A stretch of DNA of 64,000 bases from Lewinellaceae bacterium (GTDB lineage Bacteria > Bacteroidota > Bacteroidia > Chitinophagales > Saprospiraceae), in NCBI GenBank assembly GCA_020636045.1, contig JACJYP010000009.1, positions 176,960 to 240,959 of the forward strand. Reading direction: 5' to 3'. The notes under the pieces are model-generated. The model had not been told where the DNA came from, made no database searches, and saw only the letters and a program-made list of their open reading frames with translations. How positions within the stretch are numbered: the stretch's first letter is position 1; every line of letters starts with the position of its first letter. The translations under genes and the position numbers were made by a program. Shown here piece after piece: positions 16,048 through 23,473 of this stretch.

Positions 16048-18239
16048 CGCCGTCAACCTCCAACCTCCCGCGTCGATATCCGGGCCTCAAGCCCTTCGAC
16101 CGCACGCAAAGCGCCGTTTTCTACGGACGCCGGGAGGATGTTGTACGGCTCACCAACCTCATCGTGCAGCAACGCCTGGTCGTGCTGTTTGCCAAGTCGG
16201 GCATCGGCAAAACCTCGCTCCTGCAGGCAGGTGTGGCGCAGGGACTCGAAAGCCAGAATCTCGCTCCGATCTTCATTCGCCTCGACAACCCCGGCACGGC
16301 GCTGACAGCCACCGTCGGCGAGACTTTGGAAAAAAACTCCTTCCAAAGCGGACGGAACGAAACGGGGAAGATCGATGGCTTGCAGGAAACGCTCTGGGAG
16401 CGTATGAAACGCAACGATTACGATATCGACGGCCTGCCTGCAACACCGGTGCTGGTATTCGACCAGTTTGAAGAAGTGTTTACCCTCAGCCACTCCGACC
16501 AGAGCCGGCGCCAGTTCCTGATCGAGCTGGCGGATCTGATCAACGAATCGATGCCTGAACTGATCCGGTCGGCTCTGATGGACAGTTTTCGTGGCGGGGA
16601 TGATAAAATGACAGCATCCATCATGCACTGGTGGGAGCGCCAGCCCGACCTGCGCATCGTCATCTCGATCCGCTCCGATTTTTTGCACCTGCTCGACGAG
16701 ATCAGCCCGCTGATCCCGGGCATTTTGCGCAACCGTTATCAGTTGCAGCCGCTCAACCGCAAGCAGGCGGAAGAGGCCATCGCAATGCCGGCCGATTCGA
16801 CGGGCGGCCCCTTCGCCAGCCCCCGATTCACATACCACCCCGATGCGATGGAGCAGATCATCAACTTCCTGGCCGGACACGAGCGGGAGGAATCGCAGGC
16901 ATCGGGTGAAGACTTCGCACTGCTGAAGCGACAGGACGAGATCGAGTCGTTCAACCTGCAGATCCTTTGCCAGTACGTTGAGGAAAAAATTATCCGGGAA
17001 GGCGTAACCGAGGGCTTTGAAGTGACGACGGACTTCTACAACGCGCAAGCCGGGCTGGAACGCGAGATCCGCGATTTTTACACCAAACAACTCGACCTGC
17101 TGCCCGAAGCATTTGCCCGTAGGACCGGCAAGGTGCTGGAAAATCCCGCAGAAAAGATTGCCGTCGTACGGCGGCTGATTGAAGAAAGCCTGGTAACCCC
17201 CAACGACCGCCGCTGCAGCATGGTCGATGACTACCTCATCGACAGTTACCCGGGTGTGGATCAGGAGTTTCTGGACGTACTGGTAGATAGCCGCTTGCTC
17301 CGAAAAGAAAACCGTCTCGAGGATTTTTACTACGAGATCAGCCACGATACGCTGCTGCCTGCTGTCATCGAATCACGCGACAAACGCCGGCAGCAGGAGC
17401 GCGCAGCCAAGGAGAAGGAAGAATACGAGGCCAAACTCGCCGAACAGGCCACTTTGCGCAAGGAAGCAGAAGACCAACTGGCTGCGATGAGGAAACAGCG
17501 CCGCATGGCACGTATGGTAGCCGCCACTTCACTCATAACCTTGCTCGTCAGCCTCGGATTCGGCGTCTGGTTTACCCGCGATTACATCAGTTCTACGCGC
17601 GACCAGCTCAACAATGCCCGGCTCAGCGCCTATTCCGAATTGTTCGGCGCCTCCATTCCGAGTTATGAAGAACTCGGCTCGCATCCCTGGCGCTGCTGGG
17701 TACTCGAACACACCAAACCACCGGTGAAGGTGTCTGAAGAGCTCGAGATCACGCGACGTTTCAAAACGCTGTACGAGACCGTAGAAGACAGCCTCATCCG
17801 CGGCGACGGGTATTTTTTCCGCGACGACTATGCCCAAGCCCTGAGCCTTTATTATGAAGCCAAGGATATTCAGAACAATTACAACAAACTCAACTGGCAA
17901 TATTCTGCAAAAAACGACAGCGGCCGCATCGAGTGGCGCGTCGATACTACGCTGATACGGGAACGCTTCAACCGGCTTGGGTACCGCATCGAAAATGCCA
18001 GAAAGGCCCTGATCAAGGAATTCAAGATCAGGCAACGCGATTTTGAGGCCTTTTATGAAGCGAATGTATGGGGGCAGGCCATGCGCAATCTCGAGCGTAT
18101 GCAGAGTCTGTTGCCCAAAGAGGAAGAAGATATCGAAAAACTAAAGCGGGAACTGAACCTCGAAGAAGATCCCAGGAATTATGTGCGCCAGGAAATGGAA
18201 AAAGTTAATGCGGGATTGCGGAAAATCCGCACTTTTTGA
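16044..18239 (+). CDS. nSTAND1-type ATPase with coiled coil and transmembrane anchor
   Basis: The protein is 731 aa and starts inside the stop of the preceding gene. Residues 12-30 (YPGLKPFDRTQSAVFYGRR) are the entry signature of novel STAND NTPase 1 proteins. Walker A is AKSGIGKTSLL (50-60), Walker B is PVLVFDQFEE (135-144), and VISIRSDF (206-213) holds the arginine expected at sensor 1. A winged-helix-like end segment closes with YYEISHDTLLPAVIESR (429-445). A charged coiled coil (~443-487) leads into one membrane helix (~490-510), and the last ~220 residues are helical with Arg/Glu-rich text that I do not recognise. STAND ATPases act as signal-triggered switches in programmed cell death and phage defence. 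Here the usual C-terminal sensor repeats are missing and the membrane helix is unusual. Confidence 0.8.
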   Translation: MTPSTSNLPRRYPGLKPFDRTQSAVFYGRREDVVRLTNLIVQQRLVVLFAKSGIGKTSLLQAGVAQGLESQNLAPIFIRLDNPGTALTATVGETLEKNSFQSGRNETGKIDGLQETLWERMKRNDYDIDGLPATPVLVFDQFEEVFTLSHSDQSRRQFLIELADLINESMPELIRSALMDSFRGGDDKMTASIMHWWERQPDLRIVISIRSDFLHLLDEISPLIPGILRNRYQLQPLNRKQAEEAIAMPADSTGGPFASPRFTYHPDAMEQIINFLAGHEREESQASGEDFALLKRQDEIESFNLQILCQYVEEKIIREGVTEGFEVTTDFYNAQAGLEREIRDFYTKQLDLLPEAFARRTGKVLENPAEKIAVVRRLIEESLVTPNDRRCSMVDDYLIDSYPGVDQEFLDVLVDSRLLRKENRLEDFYYEISHDTLLPAVIESRDKRRQQERAAKEKEEYEAKLAEQATLRKEAEDQLAAMRKQRRMARMVAATSLITLLVSLGFGVWFTRDYISSTRDQLNNARLSAYSELFGASIPSYEELGSHPWRCWVLEHTKPPVKVSEELEITRRFKTLYETVEDSLIRGDGYFFRDDYAQALSLYYEAKDIQNNYNKLNWQYSAKNDSGRIEWRVDTTLIRERFNRLGYRIENARKALIKEFKIRQRDFEAFYEANVWGQAMRNLERMQSLLPKEEEDIEKLKRELNLEEDPRNYVRQEMEKVNAGLRKIRTF

Positions 18240-18330
18240 GGCCCTTTTTATCATTGGCGCATCCCGTCTCTCACAAAATTTATATTGCTATTGACCGTCA
18301 ACGCTAAAATGTTGGCCCTGCATTTATGGC

Positions 18331-18377
18331 GGGGGAAGCTTAGCCCCCATTCGTTTTTGCAAACCATTGCAAAAACG
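18331..18377. promoter_or_regulatory. Two inverted repeats between the STAND gene and serA
   Basis: A GGGGG...CCCCC stem (about 18331-18349, enclosing AAGCTTA) is followed by a perfect 11-base inverted repeat, CGTTTTTGCAA (18352-18362) and TTGCAAAAACG (18367-18377), with loop ACCA. The second lies about 50 bases upstream of the serA -7 element. It could be an operator or, read as RNA, a weak terminator for the STAND operon. Confidence 0.4.
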
Positions 18378-18425
18378 TAAAATATAGTTTGGTTACACCC
18401 CGCTATTTTTCCCCTTTCAAAGAAC

Positions 18426-18433
18426 TATCTTTG
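18426..18433 (+). promoter_or_regulatory. -7 element TATCTTTG for the serA-like gene
   Basis: A perfect TAnnTTTG match 24 bases upstream of ATG 18458. It fixes the start codon, because the longer open frame from 18389 would begin upstream of the promoter. No -33 element with 19-base spacing is obvious. Confidence 0.5.
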
Positions 18434-18457
18434 CCGCATCAAAAACGCAGAAACACT

Positions 18458-19414
18458 ATGATCAAGATTCTCGTCAATGACGGCATCCATCCTGACGGCC
18501 GGCTGCTACTGGAAGAGGCCGCTTATGTGGTAGATGAAGAAAGGGTTCCTCAGGACGCATTGGCCGACCGGATCGCCGAATACGACGTACTGATCGTACG
18601 CAGCGCGACCAAAGTCACCAAAGCCGTGATCGACAGCGGTAAAAACCTGAAGATCATCGCCCGCGGCGGTGTCGGGCTCGACAATATCGATGTCGAATAC
18701 GCGCAAAGCAAAGGCATTCAGGTGTTCAACACGCCGATGGCATCTTCCCGTGCCGTGGCCGAACTCGCGATCGCACACCTGTTCGCACTTTCCCGCAAAC
18801 TCAACCGCAGCAACCGGGAGTTGCCAAGTGGCGGCGATTTTAAAAAACTGAAGAAGGCCTATGAAACGGGTTTCCAGATAAAAGGCAAAACGCTGGGAGT
18901 ACTCGGGTTCGGGCGCATCGGACAGGAAGTAGCCAAAATTGCGCTCGGACTGGGCATGTCGGTAAAAGCCCACGACCCCTTCGTACAGGAAGCCGAAGTC
19001 GGCATTCAACTCAACGATTTCAGCGACTTGCGTTTCTGCGTAAAGATCCGCACCGAATCCTTTGAAAAAGTGATCCGCGAATCGGACTTTATCACCATAC
19101 ACATCCCCGGCGGCGGCCAGCCCGTGATCACAGCCGAAGAGATGGAAAAAATGAAGGACGGCGTTTTCCTGATCAATACCGCCCGCGGCGGCGTGATCGA
19201 TGAAGAAGCCCTGCTCAATGCCCTCGAAACTGGGAAAGTCGGCGCCGCCGGCCTCGACGTGTATGAAAATGAGCCCAACCCGCGCGAAGCGCTGCTGAAA
19301 CACCCCAATGTTTCCTGTTCGCCGCATATCGGCGCCAGTACCGTGGAAGCGCAATCGTATATCGGCATGGAACTGGCCGACAAGATCATTGCATTTTTCG
19401 GCGACGACAAGTAA
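18458..19414 (+). CDS. serA: D-3-phosphoglycerate dehydrogenase (D-2-hydroxyacid dehydrogenase family)
   Basis: The protein is 318 aa with no C-terminal ACT domain, as is common in Bacteroidota. The NAD-binding motif is GVLGFGRIGQEVAK (GxGxxG). Catalytic residues are visible: Arg in INTARGGVIDEEAL, Glu in LDVYENEPNP, His in CSPHIGASTVEAQ. ARGGVGLDNIDVEYA and NTPMASSRAVAELAI are family signatures. It would oxidise 3-phosphoglycerate in the first step of serine synthesis; a related 2-hydroxyacid substrate cannot be excluded. No serC is adjacent. The WD40 gene follows after 38 bases on the same strand. Confidence 0.85.
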   Translation: MIKILVNDGIHPDGRLLLEEAAYVVDEERVPQDALADRIAEYDVLIVRSATKVTKAVIDSGKNLKIIARGGVGLDNIDVEYAQSKGIQVFNTPMASSRAVAELAIAHLFALSRKLNRSNRELPSGGDFKKLKKAYETGFQIKGKTLGVLGFGRIGQEVAKIALGLGMSVKAHDPFVQEAEVGIQLNDFSDLRFCVKIRTESFEKVIRESDFITIHIPGGGQPVITAEEMEKMKDGVFLINTARGGVIDEEALLNALETGKVGAAGLDVYENEPNPREALLKHPNVSCSPHIGASTVEAQSYIGMELADKIIAFFGDDK

Positions 19415-19452
19415 GCGGCGCGGCGATAAATGCGGGACGACACATCCAGGTC

Positions 19453-20355
19453 GTGAAAATCAGAAAGATACATAACTGCACAGGCCACCGTGCGGCCCTG
19501 TATGCACTCGCCGCCGGCAAGGACGACCGCCATGTGCTGACCGCCGGTGGCGACGGCTGGATCGTGGAATGGGCCCTGGATCAGCCGGAAACCGGCATGC
19601 TGGTTGCATCGGTCGAGTCGCAGGTGTTTTCACTGTGCCATTTGCCCGGAGAGGCGCGCCTGGTCGCCGGAAACATGAGCGGCGGCATCCACTGGATCGA
19701 TCTCGCCAAGCCTACAGAAACCAGAAACATTCAGCACCACCAAAAAGGCGTTTTCGATATTGCCGTTTGTGGCGACTACGTCATGACGGCCGGAGGAGAA
19801 GGCGCTATTACCCGCTGGGACAGAGAAAGTGCGAAAAGTCTCGAAAGCCTGCATCTCTCCAACCAGTCGCTGCGATGCATAGCGGTTTCCGCTCAAAACG
19901 ACCTGCTGGCAATCGGCGGCAGCGACCATTCCATTTACATACTTGACGCCCAAACGCTGGAGATCAGACGCCACTTGAAGCAGGCGCACCACAATTCGGT
20001 GTTCAGTCTCGCATTTTCGCCCGGCGGGCGTTACCTGTGGAGCGGAGGACGCGATGCCATGTTGCGCATCTGGGATGTAGAAAACGATTTTCTTCCCGTA
20101 AAGGAAGTGCCGGCGCACCTGAATACTATCAATCACATCGTTTTTTCACCCGATGGGCAGTTGGCCGCCACCGCCAGCCGCGACAGGACGATCAGGATAT
20201 GGGATACGGAAAATGCAGACCTGCTGAAGGTCATCGAAACGGTGCGGGACGGCGGTCATCACAACTCGGCAAACCGGTTGCTGTGGCTTCCGGATGTGTT
20301 GCTGTCATGCAGCGACGACCGTACAATGAGCGTTTGGGCGATCGAAGGCAGTTAG
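19453..20355 (+). CDS. Cytosolic WD40-repeat beta-propeller protein (GTG start)
   Basis: The protein is 300 aa; the first codon is GTG at 19453, giving MKIRKIHNCTGHRAALYALA. About seven WD40 blades can be followed: GGDGWIVEWAL, GGEGAITRWDR, GGSDHSIYILDAQ, SGGRDAMLRIWDV, TASRDRTIRIWDT and SCSDDRTMSVWAI, with HxxxV strands such as HHNSVFSLAFSPGG between them. There is no signal peptide, so it should be a cytosolic interaction scaffold. Its partner is unknown. It lies on the same strand and ~1.2 kb beyond the STAND ATPase, which lacks its own sensor repeats, but serA lies between them. Confidence 0.85.
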   Translation: MKIRKIHNCTGHRAALYALAAGKDDRHVLTAGGDGWIVEWALDQPETGMLVASVESQVFSLCHLPGEARLVAGNMSGGIHWIDLAKPTETRNIQHHQKGVFDIAVCGDYVMTAGGEGAITRWDRESAKSLESLHLSNQSLRCIAVSAQNDLLAIGGSDHSIYILDAQTLEIRRHLKQAHHNSVFSLAFSPGGRYLWSGGRDAMLRIWDVENDFLPVKEVPAHLNTINHIVFSPDGQLAATASRDRTIRIWDTENADLLKVIETVRDGGHHNSANRLLWLPDVLLSCSDDRTMSVWAIEGS

Positions 20356-20360
20356 AGCCC

Positions 20361-21893
20361 CTACCCTTCCACCAGGTTTTTACCGGTCATAACCTCCGGT
20401 TTTTCAATTTCCATGCGGGACAGCAGAGTTGGCGCTACGTCGGCCAGTCGGCCGTTCCTTAGTTTTTCACTGCCGGAAAGGCGTTTGCTGACCAAAATAC
20501 AGGGCACCGGGTTCTTCGTATGGGCCGTATTGGGCGTGCCGTCTTCATTGATCATATAGTCTGAATTGCCGTGGTCGGCAATGAGCAGGCAATCGTAATC
20601 GTACTCAAGGGCGAGCGGTATGATCCTGCTCAGGCAGCCGTCGACGGTTTCCGCTGCTTTCATCGCTGCCGCAAATACGCCGGTATGCCCCACCATATCG
20701 GTATTGGCGAAGTTCAGGCATATAAAATCGGGCTGATGCTCCCGGATATCCTTCATTATGGCGTCGGTGATGTCGAGGGCGCTCATTTCGGGTTGCAGGT
20801 CGTAAGTCGCCACCTTCGGCGAGGGGCACATGATCCGCCGTTCGCCCTCGAACGGCTCTTCCCGCCCGCCCGAGAAGAAAAAGGTCACGTGGGGGTATTT
20901 TTCCGTTTCCGCGATGCGCACCTGCGTTTTGCCGGCGTTGGCGAGCACTTCCCCCATGGTAAGACGCACGTCATCTTTTTCATACATCACTTTTACCCCC
21001 TTGTAGGTATCGTCGTAACGGGTCATGGTGACGTAGTAGAGCGGCAGGGTGTGCATGTTGTACTCGTGCATGTCCATCTGTGTCAGCACCTGGGTGATCT
21101 CCCGACAACGGTCGGTGCGGAAATTGAAGCAGATCACCACGTCTCCGGGCTCTATATGGGCAGAAGCGTTGTCGTTGAGCACCAGAATGGGCTTGAGAAA
21201 TTCATCGGTCACGCCTTCGTCGTATGAGCGATGGATGGCTGCAAGCAGTTTCCCGGCAGGCACCTGTTCGCCCTGGCCGTTCACCAGCAGATCGTACGCG
21301 AGTTTGATCCGCTCCCAGCGTTTATCGCGATCCATTGCATAATAGCGCCCGATCACAGAGGCCAGCGCAACCGGTTTGCCTTCAATATGTTGCATCAGGT
21401 CTTCGAGAAAACCCGCCCCGCTTTTGGGATCGCAGTCGCGCCCGTCGGTAAAAGCGTGCACATAACTGCGCGGGCAACCGCGTTCGACAGCAATATCGCA
21501 CAAGGCCTTCAGGTGATCGATGTGTGAATGCACGCCGCCATCGCTGACGAGTCCCAGAAAATGTACAGCCTTGCCGTTTTCCCGGGCGTGGTCGAGCGCG
21601 TCGAGCAATACGCGATTCTGATGCAATTCGCCGTCGCGAACGGCTTTGTTGATGCGCGCCAGTTCCTGCCACACCACCCTGCCGGCCCCGATGTTCAGGT
21701 GCCCGACTTCGGAGTTGCCCATTTGTCCGTCGGGCAAGCCGACTTCTTCCCCGTGCGTCACCAGCGTACTCATCGGGTACTGTTTCATCAGTTGGTCCAT
21801 GAAAGGAGTATCGGCCTGAAAGATGGCGTCGGCTTCCGGCTTGGGGCCGAGGCCCCATCCGTCGAGTATCAGAAGAAATGCGCGTTTGCTCAT
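20361..21893 (-). CDS. gpmI: 2,3-bisphosphoglycerate-independent phosphoglycerate mutase
   Basis: The protein is 510 aa, a normal length. It starts with FLLILDGWGLGP (metal-binding Asp) and has GNSEVGHLNIGAGRVVWQ, whose Ser is the phosphorylated nucleophile. Other metal-ligand segments are HIDHLKAL, FTDGRDCDP, NFRTDRCREITQ, NFANTDMVGHTG and IADHGNSDYM. It converts 3- and 2-phosphoglycerate in glycolysis and gluconeogenesis with two Mn ions. It converges with the WD40 gene with only five bases between stop codons. A perfect palindrome of LacI/cre type abuts the start codon (21894-21909), suggesting carbon-source control. Confidence 0.97.
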   Translation of the reverse strand: MSKRAFLLILDGWGLGPKPEADAIFQADTPFMDQLMKQYPMSTLVTHGEEVGLPDGQMGNSEVGHLNIGAGRVVWQELARINKAVRDGELHQNRVLLDALDHARENGKAVHFLGLVSDGGVHSHIDHLKALCDIAVERGCPRSYVHAFTDGRDCDPKSGAGFLEDLMQHIEGKPVALASVIGRYYAMDRDKRWERIKLAYDLLVNGQGEQVPAGKLLAAIHRSYDEGVTDEFLKPILVLNDNASAHIEPGDVVICFNFRTDRCREITQVLTQMDMHEYNMHTLPLYYVTMTRYDDTYKGVKVMYEKDDVRLTMGEVLANAGKTQVRIAETEKYPHVTFFFSGGREEPFEGERRIMCPSPKVATYDLQPEMSALDITDAIMKDIREHQPDFICLNFANTDMVGHTGVFAAAMKAAETVDGCLSRIIPLALEYDYDCLLIADHGNSDYMINEDGTPNTAHTKNPVPCILVSKRLSGSEKLRNGRLADVAPTLLSRMEIEKPEVMTGKNLVEG

Positions 21894-21909
21894 ATGAAAA
21901 CGTTTTCAT
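21894..21909. promoter_or_regulatory. Perfect palindrome ATGAAAACGTTTTCAT at the gpmI start (LacI/cre-like operator)
   Basis: The 16-base sequence is its own reverse complement. Its inner 14 bases, TGAAAACGTTTTCA, fit the cre/LacI-family consensus TGWAANCGNTNWCA at every position. It directly abuts the gpmI ATG on the reverse strand. A one-mismatch -7 element (TTTCTTTG, 21959-21966) lies about 50 bases further upstream. Confidence 0.6.
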
Positions 21910-21982
21910 GCGGCCCCGAAAAGGCGACCGCCGGCGGTTACGGTCGTAAAACCGGCAACAAAGAAACACCGAAAGGCGGACT

Positions 21983-22022
21983 GATGAAAATAAAATGCCC
22001 GGCTGATAAGATCAACCGGGCA
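21983..22022 (-). terminator. Terminator after the NTF2-like/HhH gene
   Basis: TGCCCGG (21996-22002) pairs with CCGGGCA (22016-22022); an inner TGAT/ATCA pair extends the stem past one mismatch. On the reverse strand it is followed by TTTTATTTTCATC. It lies 28 bases after the stop codon at 22051. Confidence 0.75.
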
Positions 22023-22050
22023 AGCATTGTTTTGTTTTGTCCCTTCTGAA

Positions 22051-22788
22051 TTACTTGCGGCCAGCTTTCAGCTGATCCTGCAGTTTGGCCAGTTCTGCCG
22101 TCTTGCCGTCGCGGGCAAGGGCGGCTTGCTTGGGCCATGTAGCGGGATCGTGCATCTGGTAGCGTTTGCCGGCTGCTTCGAGGATGGCCTTGATGGCTGC
22201 CGGTTTGGTGCCTGCCAGCGTAGCAAAGCTGGTGATGCCGGCTGCGTTCAGCAGTTCGGCGATTTTCGGGCCGATGCCTTCGATCAACACGAGGTCATCA
22301 ACCTTTGCGGTGGTTTTGGCGCTCTTAGCCGCCGGTTTTTTGTCAGCAGCGGGTTCGGCAGATTTTTTGGCGCCGGCTTTTTTCGCGGTCGTTTTTTTGG
22401 CGCTGGCTTCAGCAGCGGCAGGTTTTTCGCTTTCGATCACCTGGTTCATCAGGTATTGTTCTTCCACGATCTTGCCTGCTTTCCAGGTGCGGCGGATCAC
22501 TTCGTTGAAAACGAGGCGGTTGCCGGCGTAGTCGGTGAAATCGAACACGAACTGGGAATCAGTCACGTCTTTGCCAACTTTGGAAGCGATGCGCTCAATG
22601 CGGTTGGCAGCAGCGATGTTGTTGAAAAACCACTGCAGGGTTTCCATTTTCTGGGCTTTCGAATGGGTTTTATCAGTCGGGCTGCTGAGGGTTACGCAGC
22701 TGTCATCAGCATATTTGTCGAAGGCGGTGATGATGTCACCTTTCACAACCTGCGCATCAAGTGCGTCAACGAGTTGTTTCAAAGTCAT
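22051..22788 (-). CDS. NTF2/SnoaL-like domain fused to a helix-hairpin-helix domain through an Ala/Lys-rich linker
   Basis: The protein is 245 aa from ATG 22788 (MTLKQLVDALDAQ); the -7 element at 22824-22831 rules out the 39 extra residues of the longer frame. Residues ~1-118 look like an NTF2/SnoaL-like cone (AFDKYADDSCVTLSSP; FVFDFTDYAGNRLVF; VIRRTWKAGKIVEEQYLMNQ). Residues ~120-165 are a low-complexity A/K/P linker similar to eukaryotic H1 or bacterial nucleoid-protein tails. Residues ~166-245 hold a helix-hairpin-helix (LIEGIGPKIAELLNAAGIT), with a tail ARDGKTAELAKLQDQLKAG seen in HhH proteins fused to ribosomal L21 or found alone. The whole suggests a small nucleic-acid-associated protein; function is unknown. 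Confidence 0.65.
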   Translation of the reverse strand: MTLKQLVDALDAQVVKGDIITAFDKYADDSCVTLSSPTDKTHSKAQKMETLQWFFNNIAAANRIERIASKVGKDVTDSQFVFDFTDYAGNRLVFNEVIRRTWKAGKIVEEQYLMNQVIESEKPAAAEASAKKTTAKKAGAKKSAEPAADKKPAAKSAKTTAKVDDLVLIEGIGPKIAELLNAAGITSFATLAGTKPAAIKAILEAAGKRYQMHDPATWPKQAALARDGKTAELAKLQDQLKAGRK

Positions 22789-22823
22789 TGTCAAATTCAA
22801 TTTTTGGTGAACAAATAACAGCG

Positions 22824-22831
22824 CAAAGGTA
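22824..22831 (-). promoter_or_regulatory. -7 element for the NTF2-like/HhH gene
   Basis: The reverse strand reads TACCTTTG, 35 bases upstream of ATG 22788. It supports the shorter start of that gene. Confidence 0.55.
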
Positions 22832-23010
22832 AGAAAAGCATTCAAACCAAATAATAATTGGCAGAGCCGTTTTTTGTTAAGTATTTGTAAAATTATTTTC
22901 GGCAAAATCGCGGTTTACCCGACCGCTTCTTATTGAAAAACGCAGAGTCGATATTCACAGGAAGAATACGCATAAATGTCAAAATAATATTCTTTAATCA
23001 TGGCCCATAC

Positions 23011-23047
23011 AAACAAAAACAGGCATTCGCTATCAACGAATGCCTGT
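23011..23047 (-). terminator. Terminator after mscL
   Basis: ACAGGCATTCG (23019-23029) and CGAATGCCTGT (23037-23047) form a perfect 11-base stem. On the reverse strand the stem is followed by TTTTTGTTTG. It is 32 bases beyond the mscL stop codon. Confidence 0.85.
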
Positions 23048-23079
23048 CAGTGTACTTTTTCTAAACAGGGAATAGTGGA

Positions 23080-23367
23080 TTACTTCGCGTCGCCAGCATT
23101 CTTGCCTGCGGCTTTGATCATAAAGAACAACACGGTGCCCACGAGGATAAAGCTGATCACGCTGTTCAGGAAATTGCCGATCATGATGCTCTCACCGATC
23201 TTGATGGAGGAAAAATCCGGATTGCCAACGATCATGCCGATGATCGGCGTGATGACATCAGCCACCAATGAGTCGACGATCTTGTTAAAAGCGCCGCCGA
23301 TGATAAAAGCGACCGCCAGGGTGATAACATCTCCGCGCAGGAGAAACGCTTTGAGTTCTGACCACAT
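23080..23367 (-). CDS. mscL: Large-conductance mechanosensitive channel
   Basis: The protein is 95 aa, short for the family (about 100-140 aa). The first helix text is KAFLLRGDVITLAVAFIIGGAF, with the conserved TM1 pore glycines and the RGDV segment, then KIVDSLVADVITPIIGMIVG. The second helix is FLNSVISFILVGTVLFFMIK. The periplasmic loop between the helices is short and the C-terminal cytoplasmic helix is nearly absent (AAGKNAGDAK). It forms a homopentameric emergency release valve in the inner membrane. Confidence 0.95.
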   Translation of the reverse strand: MWSELKAFLLRGDVITLAVAFIIGGAFNKIVDSLVADVITPIIGMIVGNPDFSSIKIGESIMIGNFLNSVISFILVGTVLFFMIKAAGKNAGDAK

Positions 23368-23473
23368 AATGATTCGTTTTGATTGATGAAATGTTCGGTT
23401 ATTGTCGCAGTAAAAGTATTAAACGCGCGATAATCTCCTAAAAAATTGACCTAAAAAGCGGAATCCCGGTTTG

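Noticed and set aside
16053..17345. Reverse frame of 430 aa
   Set aside because: Antisense to the Walker A/B region of the STAND ATPase.
23000..23386. Forward frame of 128 aa over mscL
   Set aside because: Antisense to mscL and its terminator.
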